Translations under genes and position numbers: made by a program
Part shown: positions 26,600 through 36,243 of the stretch, piece after piece
Layout: every line of letters starts with the position of its first letter
Numbering within the stretch: the first letter of the stretch is position 1
Notes under the pieces: model-generated
Seen by the model: the letters and a program-made list of their open reading frames with translations, nothing else
Told to the model about the DNA's origin: nothing
Database searches by the model: none
From: CAVVGB01 sp963747715
GTDB lineage: Bacteria > Actinomycetota > Thermoleophilia > Gaiellales > Gaiellaceae
Assembly: GCA_963747715.1 (NCBI GenBank)
Contig: CAVVGB010000007.1
Coordinates: 1-64,000 of the forward strand
DNA length: 64,000 nucleotides
Direction: 5' to 3'

Positions 26600-27230
26600 G
26601 CGGTGAGTGGCTCGAGCGGGCCGGTCGCCGCTTCGCGCGCTTCACGACCACAACGGTCGTGGCGCGCCCGGGCTCTGGCGCCTGTTGCGCCCGCTCACGC
26701 GCGTCCAGTTCGACCGCCTGGCGCCGGTGTGGGATCGCCGTCGCGGGCCCGAGTCGCTCATCCCGCTGCAGGCGGCCCTCGCGAAGATCGAGGCGCCGCG
26801 GCGCGTGCTCGACCTGGGGACCGGCACGGGCGTGGGCGCACGCGCGATCGCCAAGCGCTTTCCCGAGGCGCGGGTGGTCGGCGTCGACCTCGCGCCGGCG
26901 ATGGTGGAGGAAGCCCGGCGGCTCCTCGAGCCCGCGCTGGCTGCCCGCGTCCGTTACGAGGCCGCGGACGCCGAGCACCTGCCGTTCGAGGACGCATCCT
27001 TCGATCTGGTGGTGCTGCTCAACATGATCCCCTTCTTCGAGGAGCTGGCCCGCGTCACCGCCCTGGGCGGGGCGCTGGTGCTTGCGTACTCGTCGGGGCC
27101 GGAGACGCCGATCTACACGCCGCCCGGGATCCTCCGCTCCCGGCTCGAGCCGCTCGGCTTCGGGCAATTCGAAGAAATTGCGGCCGGGGACGGCACCGCC
27201 CTCCTTGCCCGGCGCACGGCGCGGGCGTAG
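26596..27230 (+). CDS. Class I SAM-dependent methyltransferase; probable -1 frameshift near 26670
   Basis: A methyltransferase of about 210 residues. The SAM-binding motif is RVLDLGTGTGVGARAIAKRFP, followed by VVGVDLAPAMVEEARR, the AADAEHLPFEDASFDLVVLLNMIPFF block and a shortened C-terminal beta region. The methyl acceptor is unknown. The N terminus MSGEWLERAGRRFARFTTTTVV is in a different frame from the rest. The frames join at CGCCCGGGCTCTGG if one base is added (ARPGLWRLLRPLTRVQFD). Starting inside the second frame (26607) would give an Arg-rich shadow N terminus. It is the last gene of the operon and is followed by a good terminator. Confidence 0.8.
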
Positions 27231-27243
27231 CATTTGCGGCAAG

Positions 27244-27285
27244 CGACGTCCGCGGCGCGGTAGCACCGGCCCGGACGTCGTTTTT
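27244..27285 (+). terminator. Rho-independent terminator after the moaC-to-methyltransferase operon
   Basis: CGACGTCCG (27244-27252) pairs perfectly with CGGACGTCG (27272-27280), with a small inner CGGT/ACCG stem in the loop. It is followed directly by TTTTT (27281-27285). It lies 13 bases after the methyltransferase stop and is the clearest intrinsic terminator in the window. Confidence 0.85.
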
Positions 27286-27408
27286 GGACCGGCGAATTCC
27301 TGACGAAGTTCGCTGGGAGCGACATTTTCCGCAGTCCGGCGCCTTGCCCTCGACGCGCGTCCGGCTCTAGGTTCCCGGCGCAAATCCTCGGGCACGAAGG
27401 AGGGCTTG

Positions 27409-28887
27409 ATGGCCGAGTTGGCAGGCTCGCTGCGGACGAGCGCGCTGGATCGTCACTTCCGCTTCAGGGAGAACGGCACGACGCTCGCACGGGACACCAT
27501 GGCGGGCGTAACGACGTTCATCGTCATGTCGTACATCATCTTCGTCAACCCGGCGATCCTGAGCTTCGCCGGCATCGAAGGGCTCGAGAACGCCGGGCTT
27601 CCGTTCGACGGAGTGCTCGCCTCGACGTGTCTCGTCGCCGGGGTCATGTCGATCGTGATGGGCCTGGTCACGAACAGGGCGTTCGCAATCGCTCCCGGGC
27701 TCGGGCTCAACGCCGTCGTCGCGTTCACGCTCGTGGCGGGCGCGGGGCTCGGCTTCCCGGAGGCGATGGGCATCGTCGTGCTCGAGGGCGCGCTCGTCAC
27801 CGTGCTCGTGCTCGTCGGGATGCGCGAGAAAGTGATGGATGCGATCCCGCTCGAGCTGAAGAAGGCGATCGCGATCGGTATCGGTCTCTTCATCGCGTTC
27901 ATCGGTCTCGTGAACTCGGGACTGGTCGTTCAGGGCGTGCCGGTCGTCGATCTCGCGCCGTTCACGACCTGGCCGGTCTTCATCACGCTGTTCGGTCTCG
28001 TCCTCACCATCGTGCTCCGCGCGATCGGCTTTCGCGGCGACCTCCTCGTCGGCATCATCGCGACGACCATCTTCGCCACGATCGTCAACTGGGCGACGGA
28101 CTACACGGTGTTTACCGGGCCGGGCTCGGAGCGCTACGCGCGCTGGCCGGGCGAGGTGGTGGAGAGCCCCAACTTCGGGCTCATCGGCGAGTTCAGCTTC
28201 GACGCGTTCGCGACCATCGGAGTCGTTGCGACGCTTGCCTTCATCTTCTCGCTCTTCCTGGCCGACTTCTTCGACACGATGGGCACGCTCGTCGGCGTGG
28301 GGAAGCAGGCGGGCTACCTCGACCGCGACGGTCGCCTGCCGGACATTCGCAAGCCGCTCCTCGTCGACTCCGTCGCCGCGATGGCGGGCGGAGCGGCGTC
28401 GGCATCGTCCGCGACGACGTATATCGAGTCGGGCGCCGGCGTCGGGGTGGGCGGAAGGACGGGCTGGGTCGCGGTCGTCACGGGCGCGCTCTTCTTCCCG
28501 TTCCTCTTCTTCGCGCCGCTCATCGGCATGGTGCCCCCGCAGGCAACTGCACCTGCACTGATCATCGTCGGCTACCTGATGATCACCGCTCTGAGCGAGG
28601 CGGAGGAGCGCGCGGAGCCGGGCGGCGACAGAAGGATCGAGCGGAAGTTCGCGGGGATCGACTTCCACGATCTTGCGATCGGGCTCTCGGCCGCGTTGAC
28701 GATCATGATCATGCCGTTCGCGTTCTCGATCACGGACGGCATCGGCTTCGGGTTCATCGCCTACGTCTTGATCCGGATCGCGCAGGGCGAGTTGCGACGG
28801 GTCCACCCCCTGATGCTGGTCGCCGCGGCCGGGTTCGCGCTCTATTTCGTCATCCCGCTCCTACAGAGCAACTTCGACTGGATCTAG
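27409..28887 (+). CDS. NCS2-family purine permease, AzgA-like (hypoxanthine/guanine type)
   Basis: A 492-residue transporter with about 12 to 14 membrane segments. The AzgA branch is indicated by RDTMAGVTTFIVMSYIIFVNPAIL at the N terminus, AIAPGLGLNAVVAFTLV, LADFFDTMGTLVGVGKQAG, and the half-helix motif SSATTYIESGAGVGVGGRTG. Members take up adenine, hypoxanthine or guanine with protons. A strong Shine-Dalgarno (AAGGAGG at 27397-27403) lies 5 bases before ATG 27409. The upstream gap of about 120 bases after the terminator probably holds the promoter; I see no purine-riboswitch core in it. A 13-bp inverted repeat follows the stop. Confidence 0.88.
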   Translation: MAELAGSLRTSALDRHFRFRENGTTLARDTMAGVTTFIVMSYIIFVNPAILSFAGIEGLENAGLPFDGVLASTCLVAGVMSIVMGLVTNRAFAIAPGLGLNAVVAFTLVAGAGLGFPEAMGIVVLEGALVTVLVLVGMREKVMDAIPLELKKAIAIGIGLFIAFIGLVNSGLVVQGVPVVDLAPFTTWPVFITLFGLVLTIVLRAIGFRGDLLVGIIATTIFATIVNWATDYTVFTGPGSERYARWPGEVVESPNFGLIGEFSFDAFATIGVVATLAFIFSLFLADFFDTMGTLVGVGKQAGYLDRDGRLPDIRKPLLVDSVAAMAGGAASASSATTYIESGAGVGVGGRTGWVAVVTGALFFPFLFFAPLIGMVPPQATAPALIIVGYLMITALSEAEERAEPGGDRRIERKFAGIDFHDLAIGLSAALTIMIMPFAFSITDGIGFGFIAYVLIRIAQGELRRVHPLMLVAAAGFALYFVIPLLQSNFDWI

Positions 28888-28906
28888 CCGTTTGTAGGTA
28901 GGACTA

Positions 28907-28948
28907 CTCCGGAGCGGCCCGAATCCGAGGTCCGTGGCCGCTCCGGAG
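28907..28948. terminator. 13-bp perfect inverted repeat downstream of the purine permease
   Basis: CTCCGGAGCGGCC (28907-28919) and GGCCGCTCCGGAG (28936-28948) are perfect complements around a 16-base loop, 20 bases after the permease stop. There is no T-tract, so it would be a T-less terminator or an RNA 3'-end stabiliser. Confidence 0.5.
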
Positions 28949-28967
28949 CGGCGATCCCTCTCACCGC

Positions 28968-29754
28968 GTGGCTCAAGGTTGCGATCGCCTTGGGCCTGAG
29001 TGCGCTCGTCGCGACGTGGCTGCCCGGAGCGAGCGGTCTGGCTCAACACCACCGATCGCAGAGCTCGTTGCCTCCGCCTCGCTCATCGCCGCGCTGACGA
29101 CGGTCGCGCTCATGCTCGTCCTGCGGTTCGACCTCGGGCTGCCGATGATTGCGGTGCTCTACACGGTCGCGTTCAACATCCTCATCGTCGTCGTGAAGTT
29201 CGTGTGGGGGCCCGCGGGCCTCTACGAAGTGAACATCGACCTCGGGCACGATCTCTCGTCCGAGCTCGGGGGCCAGACGGAGGCTGCCATCGCCGGACTG
29301 CTCGTGTTCACGCTGTACGTGACGATGTACATCGCCCTCTACTGGTTCGCGAAGCGCCGCGTGCAGAAGCAGCTCGGCCACGAGCAGACAGGCGCGAACC
29401 CTTGGTGGCTCGTGTCGTTCATCCTGCGTCGTCTTCCTCATGGCGATTGGAGGCGGGCTCGTGGTGCTCGCGATCCCGCTCTTCTTCGCCGCCGGCGGCA
29501 TCGAGTACGTGCAGTTCGTCTTCTCGTCCGGCTTTTCCCTGGCCGTCTCGTTCGCGCTCATCGGGGCGACGACCCTCGCTGCGCTTGCGTTCCACGAGGT
29601 AGGTGAGCGCGCGCGGATCGTCGGGGACGTGGGCGTCCTCGTCGCGTTCTTCTGGGTCGGCCTTGCCTTCCTCGCCCTCTACCACGTCGTGTGGGTGATC
29701 TACATCGTGGCGTTGACGGCGCTCTGGCCCTTGCGCGTCGTGGTGCCGAAATGA
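28968..29754 (+). CDS. Polytopic membrane protein of unknown function; frameshift near 29425 and uncertain N terminus
   Basis: I do not recognise the family. About seven hydrophobic segments are visible, including ELVASASLIAALTTVALMLVL, IAVLYTVAFNILIVVVKFVW, GLLVFTLYVTMYIALYWFAK, LMAIGGGLVVLAIPLFFAAGG and YHVVWVIYIVALTALWPL. The frame changes by +1 between FILRR (29425) and FLMAIGG. At the 5' end a further hydrophobic stretch (AWLKVAIALGLSALVATWLP, from 28966) sits in yet another frame without a standard start, so the true N terminus is unclear. The stop overlaps the start of the UbiA gene (ATGA), so the two are probably co-expressed and the protein may act in the same membrane lipid pathway; that is only inference. 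Confidence 0.6.
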
Positions 29755-30725
29755 AGCGTCCGGCCATCCTCTATCTCCGGATGCTGCGCTACCGCGTGGC
29801 GGTGATGCTCTGGATGTTCATGTTGCTGGGCGCCGCGTCTCACGGAGGCCTCGAGAGCGGGCTCGTCTGGGCGGCTCTGGCTCTGGCGTCGAGCTACGTG
29901 GCCGCGACAACGCTGAACGACGTGGCCGATCGTGATCTTGACCGCGTCAACCATCCGCGCGACGCGGGCAGGCCGCTCGTCAGCGGTGAAGCGACGGAGA
30001 AGGAGCTTCTCGACCTGAACCGCATCGCGTCGGTGCTCGCCGTGCTGGCCGCGCTTCCACTCGGTTGGGCGGCGGTCCTGCTTGTTCTTTGCTCGCTCGC
30101 GATCGGGCGCGTCTACTCGTCGCGACCGATTCTGCTCTCCTACCGCACGTACCTCGCGCCGGTGGTCCTCTCGCTCGCGTACGTCGCGGTTCCCTACGGG
30201 CTCGGTGTGGCAGCGGTCTCCGCGTCTCCGGCGAGCTCCGATCTGACCTTCTGTGCCGCCCTTATGGCCCTGTTCCTCGCGCGCATCAACCTGAAGGACT
30301 TTCGCGACCGTCGTGGCGACGCGCTCTACGGCCGGCCGACGCTTCTCTTGCGCTACGGGAAGACGGTGACGTGCGCCATCAGCCTCGTGGCGCTCGTCCT
30401 GGGGAACGCGCTGCTCTTCGCCGTTCTCTCGCCGCCGTTTCTGATCGCGCTCGTGCTCGAGACCTTCTTCCTGGCGATCATCTGGACTCTGCACGCTCTC
30501 TGGCGTGCGTCGGAAGGAACGTTGGAGCAGGTCGCGATCGGCATTGGAGCGAAGATGGGCAACGGCCTCCTGCTCACCGTGCTCGGCTGGCTCCTGTTGA
30601 TCGAGGCGAATGCACCACTCGCCGACCGAGCGGTCTTCGTCCTCCTTCTCTCCAGTGCGTTCGCCATCGCCTTCACCACGCTCGTTCGCAGCCCCGAGCG
30701 GGCGGTTATCGGCTACAAAGGCTGA
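29751..30725 (+). CDS. Second UbiA-family prenyltransferase
   Basis: A 324-residue membrane protein with about eight helices. The first Asp-rich motif is TLNDVADRDLDRVNHPRDAGRPL and the second is INLKDFRDRRGDALYGRPTLLLRYG. Both bind the prenyl-diphosphate magnesium ions in UbiA enzymes. The motif differs from the MqnP/UbiA-like copy at 21.4 kb, so it is probably not a duplicate; homologs act on quinones, chlorophyllide, haem or sugar-lipid acceptors. ATG 29751 overlaps the stop of the preceding membrane-protein gene. The acceptor cannot be named. Confidence 0.83.
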   Translation: MKRPAILYLRMLRYRVAVMLWMFMLLGAASHGGLESGLVWAALALASSYVAATTLNDVADRDLDRVNHPRDAGRPLVSGEATEKELLDLNRIASVLAVLAALPLGWAAVLLVLCSLAIGRVYSSRPILLSYRTYLAPVVLSLAYVAVPYGLGVAAVSASPASSDLTFCAALMALFLARINLKDFRDRRGDALYGRPTLLLRYGKTVTCAISLVALVLGNALLFAVLSPPFLIALVLETFFLAIIWTLHALWRASEGTLEQVAIGIGAKMGNGLLLTVLGWLLLIEANAPLADRAVFVLLLSSAFAIAFTTLVRSPERAVIGYKG

Positions 30726-30759
30726 CCGGGCGACTCGGAACTAAAGGGGCCCGCGTGAG

Positions 30760-30832
30760 TGGCGAGGGCCGGAATCGAACCGGCGACACCACGGTTTTCA
30801 GCCGTGTGCTCTACCAACTGAGCTACCTCGCC
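30760..30832 (-). tRNA. tRNA-Phe (anticodon GAA)
   Basis: Read on the minus strand, the acceptor stem is GGCGAGG pairing with CCTCGCC, the D-arm contains AGCTCAGTTGGTAGAGC, the anticodon loop is CTGAAAA with GAA (complement of 30797-30799), and the T-arm is GCCGGTTCGATTCCGGC. The discriminator is A; CCA is not encoded. It lies between the UbiA gene and the arginase-family gene, opposite in strand to both. Confidence 0.97.
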
Positions 30833-30842
30833 TCGGGCTCAC

Positions 30843-30848
30843 AGTCTA
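30843..30848 (-). promoter_or_regulatory. Candidate -10 box (TAGACT) of tRNA-Phe
   Basis: On the minus strand TAGACT ends 10 bases before the tRNA 5' end, the same distance as the TACAAT box of tRNA-Ile. The -35 region (about 30866-30871) falls in the start of the arginase-family gene and shows no strong match. Confidence 0.4.
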
Positions 30849-30861
30849 GCCTTCGCCCGCT

Positions 30862-31761
30862 GTGACCGACCGTAAAGTGGTCATCATCGGCGCGCCGCTC
30901 GACCTCGGCGCGGGACGGCGCGGTGTCGACATGGGGCCGTCCGCGATTCGCTACGCGGGTCTCGAAGATCGTCTCGACGCGTTGGGGTACGACTGCTTCG
31001 ACTGGGGCAATGTCGGCACGGCGGTTGCCGAGGCGATCGAGGAGGGCGACTCGCGCGCCCGCTTCCTCAAGGAGATCAAGGAGACGTGCGGGCTGGTCGC
31101 CCGCCGCGTCGCCGAGGCTGTGAAGAAGGACGTGACGCCGATCGTTCTCGGTGGTGATCATTCCGTCGCGCTCGGGACGCTCGGCGGGGTCGCGTCCGTG
31201 CAGGACAGGGGCGCGGTGCTCTGGTTCGACGCTCACGGCGACCTCAACACGCCGGAGACCTCGCCGAGCGGCAACGTGCACGGGATGCCCCTCGCCGCTG
31301 CGCTCGGCCTGGCGGGCGCTGCGTTCGACAGCGACGCGTGGCCTCTGCCCTCCGTGGAGCCGGCGCGAGTCGCGCTCGTCGGCGTCCGCTCGCTGGACGA
31401 TGGTGAGCGCGAGCTCGTCAAGGAGCTCGGCGTCTTCGTCGCCACCATGACTGACCTCGACCGTCGCGGCGTGGAAACGGTCGTCCGTGAAGCGCTCGAG
31501 CGCGTCGAGGGTGCGGCGTTCGTCCACCTCTCGCTCGACATGGACGTGGTCGACCCGGAGGTGGCGCCCGGCGTCGGAACGCCGGTTCGCGGCGGGCTCT
31601 CCTATCGAGAGGCACACCTCGCGATGGAGCTGGTGGCGGAGGCCGACGTGCTCACGTCGGCCGAGGTCGTCGAGGTGAATCCGATCCTCGACCGGGAGAA
31701 CGCCACGGCCGAGCTCGCCGTCGAGCTCGCGGCGAGCGCCTTCGGCGCCCGCATCCTCTAG
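30862..31761 (+). CDS. rocF: Arginase/agmatinase-family ureohydrolase
   Basis: A 299-residue enzyme with the complete binuclear manganese site: GGDHSVALGT, WFDAHGDLNTPETSPSGNVHGMP and SLDMDVVDPEVAPGVGTPVRGGLSYRE, plus the Glu of EVVEVNPILD. The NTPETSPSGNVHGMP loop and GAPLDLGAGRRGVDMGPSAIR resemble bacterial arginases (arginine to ornithine and urea) more than agmatinases, but guanidino-acid hydrolases share these motifs. The GTG start lies 29 bases past the tRNA-Phe gene on the opposite strand. The stop overlaps the convergent rarA stop by four bases. Confidence 0.88.
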   Translation: MTDRKVVIIGAPLDLGAGRRGVDMGPSAIRYAGLEDRLDALGYDCFDWGNVGTAVAEAIEEGDSRARFLKEIKETCGLVARRVAEAVKKDVTPIVLGGDHSVALGTLGGVASVQDRGAVLWFDAHGDLNTPETSPSGNVHGMPLAAALGLAGAAFDSDAWPLPSVEPARVALVGVRSLDDGERELVKELGVFVATMTDLDRRGVETVVREALERVEGAAFVHLSLDMDVVDPEVAPGVGTPVRGGLSYREAHLAMELVAEADVLTSAEVVEVNPILDRENATAELAVELAASAFGARIL

Positions 31762-33020
31762 CGCTCGAGCGCCTCTTCCCCCTCGCCCGACGGCTCGTAG
31801 TACGTGCTGCCCTTGAGCTCGTCCGGCAGGTTGTCGACCTCGTAACCGCTCGGATCGTTGGGCGGATAGATGTAGCCGGCTCCGTGACCGAGCTTCTTGG
31901 CGCCCGGGTAATGCGTGTCGCGCAGGGCCTTCGGCGGATGGATCGCGCCGTGCTCGCGCACGTCTCGCGATGCGGCGCCGATCGCGCTGATGACGGCGTT
32001 CGACTTTGGCGCGCGCGCCAGGTAGATGGTCGCGTGCGCGAGGTTGAGCCGCGCTTCGGGGAGACCGACGTGGTCGACGGCGTGTGCGGCCGCCACCGCG
32101 ACGAGCAGGGCCCGCGAGTCGGCCATGCCGATGTCCTCCGACGCGTGCACGATCAGGCGGCGCGCGATGTAGCGGGGATCCTCACCGCCCTCGAGCATGG
32201 CGGCGAGGTAGTAGAGCGCCGCGTCGGGATCCGAGGCGCGAATCGACTTGATGAACGCGGAGACGAAGTCGTAGTGCGCGTCGCCGTGCTTGTCGTAGAC
32301 GACAGGGCGCTTGCGCGCCGCGTCCTCGACGTGCCGTTCCTCGAGCGCACTCCCTTCGCTCTCCGCCGTCCGCCACGCGAGCTCGAGGATGTTGAGCGCA
32401 GCGCGCGCGTCGCCGCCGGCTCGCTGTCCGATGAGGGCGACCAGCTCGTCCGGCACGCTCGCGTCCAGCTCTTCCGCGCCGCGGCGTACGACGACGCCGA
32501 GCTCGTCCGAAGACAGCGGCTCCAGCTCGTAGATCTGCGCGCGTGAGAGGAGCGCCGAGTTGACCTCGAAGTAGGGGTTCTCGGTGGTGGCGCCGATCAA
32601 GGTGAGCAGCCCACTCTCCACCGAGGGCAGAAGAGCGTCCTGCTGCGCCTTGTTGAAGCGGTGGATCTCGTCGAGGAAGAGAATCGTGCGCCTGTTGTCG
32701 GCACCCAGACGGTCGCGGGCCTCGGCGATGACGCGCCGGACGTCGGCGACCGAGGCCGAGACGGCCGACAGCTCCTCGAAGTAGGCGCCCGTGACCGCTG
32801 CGACGATGCGTGCGAGCGTCGTCTTGCCGCTCCCCGGCGGGCCGTAGAAGACGGCGGACGTCACGCGGTCCTCCTCGATCGCGCGCGCAAGCGCCGATCC
32901 CGGCCCGACGACCTGCTGCTGCCCGACGAAGTCCTCGAGCTTCGCCGGACGCAGCCGCAGGGCGAGTGGCGCGAGCTCGCGTAACTGCTCGTCCGCCGCG
33001 TCGGCGAAGAGGTCGGTCAC
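31758..33020 (-). CDS. rarA: Replication-associated recombination protein RarA (MgsA), AAA+ ATPase
   Basis: A clamp-loader-like AAA+ ATPase of about 420 residues. [17 protein letters not shown], Walker [16 protein letters not shown], Walker [21 protein letters not shown], sensor 1 [19 protein letters not shown] and sensor 2 [12 protein letters not shown] are clear. The RarA-specific C-terminal tetramerisation part has [33 protein letters not shown] and [20 protein letters not shown]. RarA acts at stalled replication forks. GTG 33020 (V-T-D-L-F-A-D) fits the family start; an in-frame GTG at 33038 would add six residues. It is divergent from the M20 gene with almost no space between, so the two promoters must overlap the coding starts. 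Confidence 0.93.
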   Translation of the reverse strand: MTDLFADAADEQLRELAPLALRLRPAKLEDFVGQQQVVGPGSALARAIEEDRVTSAVFYGPPGSGKTTLARIVAAVTGAYFEELSAVSASVADVRRVIAEARDRLGADNRRTILFLDEIHRFNKAQQDALLPSVESGLLTLIGATTENPYFEVNSALLSRAQIYELEPLSSDELGVVVRRGAEELDASVPDELVALIGQRAGGDARAALNILELAWRTAESEGSALEERHVEDAARKRPVVYDKHGDAHYDFVSAFIKSIRASDPDAALYYLAAMLEGGEDPRYIARRLIVHASEDIGMADSRALLVAVAAAHAVDHVGLPEARLNLAHATIYLARAPKSNAVISAIGAASRDVREHGAIHPPKALRDTHYPGAKKLGHGAGYIYPPNDPSGYEVDNLPDELKGSTYYEPSGEGEEALER

Positions 33021-33040
33021 GCCGAAAGTATGCTCCACGC

Positions 33041-34341
33041 GTGGTCACGATCTCGCTGCGTGAGGAGGCGACGGAGCTCCTCAGCGGCCTGCTTCGCCTC
33101 GACACGGTCAACCCGCCCGGGAACGAGACGAAGGCCGCCGAGCTCCTGCGCAACTACCTCGAGCCCTCCGGCGTCGAGTGCCGGCTGATCGCCAAGGTTC
33201 CAGACCGCGCCAACCTGGTCGCGCGGCTGCGCGGACGTGACGAGGGCCCGACCCTCCTGCTTCTTTCCCACACCGACACGGTCATCGCGGATCCCGGCGA
33301 ATGGAGCGTCGATCCGTGGAGCGGCGAGGTGCTCGACGGCCACGTGTGGGGTCGCGGAGCGCTCGACATGAAGAGCCAGGTGGCGGCGAGCGCGGTCGCT
33401 CTCGCGACGCTCGCGCGCGAGGGCTTCGAGCCGGCCGGCGACGTTCTCTTCGCCGCGTGTGCCGACGAGGAGGTCGGCGAGGACTACGGCCTGTCCTGGC
33501 TCTGTCAGGAGCATCCGGACGCGGTGCGGGCCGACTTCTGCATCAACGAGGGCGGTGGCGACCGTGTCGAGGTGGACGGCCGCGCCGTCTACTTGTGCGC
33601 CACCGGCGAGAAGATGAGCTCGCCGTTCCTGATTCGGGTCCACGGGCGCAGCGGGCACGCCTCCGTGCCGTCGATCGCCGACAACGCGCTCGTCAAGGCG
33701 GCGGGGCTCATCGAGAAGCTGGCTGCGCTTGAACCGCAAGCACCGCCTTCTTCCCGAGACGGAGAGGTTCTTCACGACCGTCCTCGGTGACGTTCCGTCA
33801 CCCGCAGAGGCCCTCGACCGGTTGCGAGGTCTCGACCACGTTCTGGCCGCCACCGTCGAGCCGATGCTCGCGACGACGATCGCGCCGACGATGGTGGAGG
33901 CGTCGAAGGCGCGAAACGTGATCCCGGCGGTGTGCGACGTCGTCTGCGACTGCCGTCTGCTGCCCGGCGAGACGCAGGAGGACGTCGAGCGCGCTCATCC
34001 GGGCGCACCTCGGCGAGGATTCCTACGAGCTTCACTGGCTCGAGGAACACGGAGGCACGCGCTCGGAGCTGGCGACGCCTCTTTGGGACGCGGTCGAGGC
34101 GTTCGTCGCCGAGGAGGAGCCGGGCGCACGCGTCGCACCCGTCATCTGTCCCGGTTTCACCGACAGCCACTGGTTGCGCGCCGCCTTCGGAACGGTCGCG
34201 TACGGCTTCTTCCCGATGCGCACGATGGAAACCGAGCTCGCTGCACGGCTCGTGCATTCCGCGGACGAGCGGATCGCGGTCGACGATCTCGAGCTTGGAA
34301 CGCGCTTCCTCCTGCACGCGGTCCGTACACTGGAAGCGTGA
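33041..34341 (+). CDS. M20-family metallopeptidase (ArgE/DapE/CPG2-like); two +1 frameshifts (about 33735 and 33990)
   Basis: A zinc amidohydrolase of about 430 residues. Metal ligands and catalytic residues are visible: LLLLSHTDTV (His and catalytic Asp), GRGALDMKSQVAA (bridging Asp), FAACADEEVGEDYG (Glu pair), and VCDCRLLPGET. The dimerisation domain begins with GEKMSSPFLIRVHGRSGHAS. The first segment ends near EKLAALEPQ. The second (from about 33735) begins NRKHRLLPETERFF. The third (from about 33990) reads IRAHLGEDSYELHWLEEHGG and PVICPGFTDSHWLR to the stop. All three align end to end when one base is dropped at each break. GTG is the start; the stop overlaps the DUF1385 start (GTGA). The substrate is unknown. 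Confidence 0.82.
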
Positions 34342-35157
34342 GCAGCGACAGAATCCGCCTGGGAGGGATGGCCCTCGCAAACGGGGTGCTCGTGCACGGC
34401 CCGCGCCACTGGGCGTGCGCGGTGCGCGCGGACGGCGGCGAGATCAAGATCGCATCCGGCGTGAAGCCGCTGCTCGCGGCCGACACCGAGAGCCGCTTCC
34501 TGCGCGGCCCGCTCAAGATGGCCCAGCTTTTCGCGCTCCTGCCGGTAGTTCGTCGGGCGCTTCCCGACGCGAGGCTGCCGTTCGAGAAGGCCAACGTGGC
34601 GGCCACGCTGCTTGGGAGCGCGATCGTCGTTCGTCTGCTGCGGGCGAGCAAGCTCTCGCCTCTGAGGCAGGAGCTGCTCGCGGGCCTCTTCGCCGCTCGC
34701 TCCGGCCGTCGCCGCGCTGCGCGGCTCCGAGCTCGCGGAGTACCACGGCGCCGAGCACATCTCGATCGGCACGTACGAGCACGGTGAGGAGCGCCAGCGG
34801 GAGCACGAGCGGTGCGGCTCGCACGTGCTCGGGCCTCTGCTCCTGACGAACGCCGCCGCGGGAATGCTCGCCGGCCGCGCACCCGCTGAGATGCGGCCCC
34901 TGGCGCGCCTGGCGGGGTCGGTCGGCGCCATGGCGGCCTCGATCGAGATCTTCTCGTGGATGGTGCAGAACGAGCGCCACCCGCTCGCGCGGGCGCTGTC
35001 GAAGCCGGGTCACGAGCTGCAGCACCGCTTCGTGACGGCCGACCCTTCGCCGGAGCAGCTCGAGGTCGCAAACGCGGCGCTGGCCGAGTGCCTGCGCCTC
35101 GAACAGGAGGACCACGGTGGCCGTCCAGACGCGCAGGACGAAGCGACTCCCACCTGA
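34338..35157 (+). CDS. DUF1385 family membrane protein (YqhQ-like); +1 frameshift near 34700
   Basis: A protein of about 272 residues with the DUF1385 signature: RLGGMALANGVLVHGPRHWACAVR at the N terminus and EYHGAEHISIGTYEHG in the middle, then LLLTNAAAGMLA and FSWMVQNERHPLARALSKPGHELQ. The first frame is good to LLAGLFA (34695) and the +1 frame takes over at LAPAVAALRGSELAEYHG. The family function is not established. It is translationally coupled to the M20 gene upstream, and its 3' end overlaps the nicotinate phosphoribosyltransferase start by 41 bases. Confidence 0.8.
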
Positions 35158-36203
35158 GATCTTCGACCTCCCGGTCGAGAAGATGCGGGAGGGCTACTAC
35201 ACCGACGCGTACTTCAACTTCGCGCGCTCGACGCTTCTAGCCGACGATCGCCATCCACGCGTCGTCATGCAGGTCTTCCAGCGCAAGCACTCGCTGCTCG
35301 GCGGCATGGACGAGGCGATCGCGATCCTCAAGCTCTGCTCCGACGACTGGGACGCGCTGACCGTCCACGCCCTGTACGACGGCGACGAGGTCGAGCCGTG
35401 GGAGACGGTCATGACCATCGAGGGCGACTACACGCTCTTCGCCCATCTCGAGACCTGCTACCTCGGCGTCCTCGCGCGTAGGACTCTCATCGCGACGAAC
35501 GTGAGGCGCGTCGTCGAAGCGGCGCGCGGGAAGCCGATCATCTTCATGCCCGCGCGTCACGACCACCACCGTGTCCAGACCGGTGACGGCTACGCGGCGC
35601 ACGTCGCCGGCGCGACGATCGGATTCCCGATCGGCGTCACCACGGATGCGCAGGCGTCGTGGTGGGGCGGCCGCGGCATCGGCACGGTGCCGCACGCGCT
35701 GATCGCCGCCTACGGGGGGAACACGGCCCTCGCCGCGACGAAGTTCGCGGAGTGGGCGCCCGACGACCTGAACGTCGTCGTCCTCGTCGACTTCGAGAAC
35801 GATTCCGTGCGCACCGCTCTCGAGGTCGCGCGCGCGCTCGGCCCGCGGCTTTGGGGTGTGCGCCTCGACACGTCGCGATCGCTCGTCGACCGCTCGCTGT
35901 GGGACGAGCTCGGCGAGTTCGACCCGCGAGGCGTCAACGCCGAGCTCGTGTGGAAGGTGCGGTAACGCGCTCGACGAGCACGGGTTCGAGCGGGTGAAGA
36001 TCGTCGCGTCGGGCGGTTTCGACGCCGAGCGGATCACCGCCTTCGAGGAGAGCGGCGTGCCCGTCGACTCCTACGGCGTCGGCTCGGCCTTCCTGCGCGG
36101 GGAGAACGACTACACGGGCGACGTCGTCCTCACGGACGGCCAGCCGTCGGGGAAGGTAGGCCGTGCTTTCAAGCCGAATTCCCGCCTCGAGCTTGTTACG
36201 TAA
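35117..36203 (+). CDS. pncB: Nicotinate phosphoribosyltransferase; +1 frameshift near 35960
   Basis: An enzyme of about 360 residues of the short nicotinate phosphoribosyltransferase type, part of NAD salvage (nicotinate to nicotinate mononucleotide). Seen: LPVEKMREGYYTDAYF at the N terminus, GDYTLFAHLETCYLGVLARRTLIATNV, FMPARHDHHRVQTGDGYAA, GIGTVPHALIAAYGGNTALA, VLVDFENDSVRTA, GVRLDTSRSLVD, and at the end KIVASGGFDAERI and DSYGVGSAFLRG. The main frame stops early at 35965 after WKVR; the +1 frame continues NALDEHGFERVKIVASGGF. Removing one base in GTGCGGTAACGCG restores it. Confidence 0.87.
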
Positions 36204-36243
36204 GCTGCTTTAGCGCTTCCGGCGTCCCGCCGATAGGAGCAGC

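Noticed and set aside
27286..27408. Purine riboswitch before the NCS2 permease
   Set aside because: I could not find the conserved three-way-junction core; the gap holds only a possible promoter and a strong Shine-Dalgarno.
27367..28806. Long minus-strand open frame opposite the purine permease
   Set aside because: Its product is a low-complexity Asp/Glu/Arg/His string and the plus-strand permease is unmistakable.
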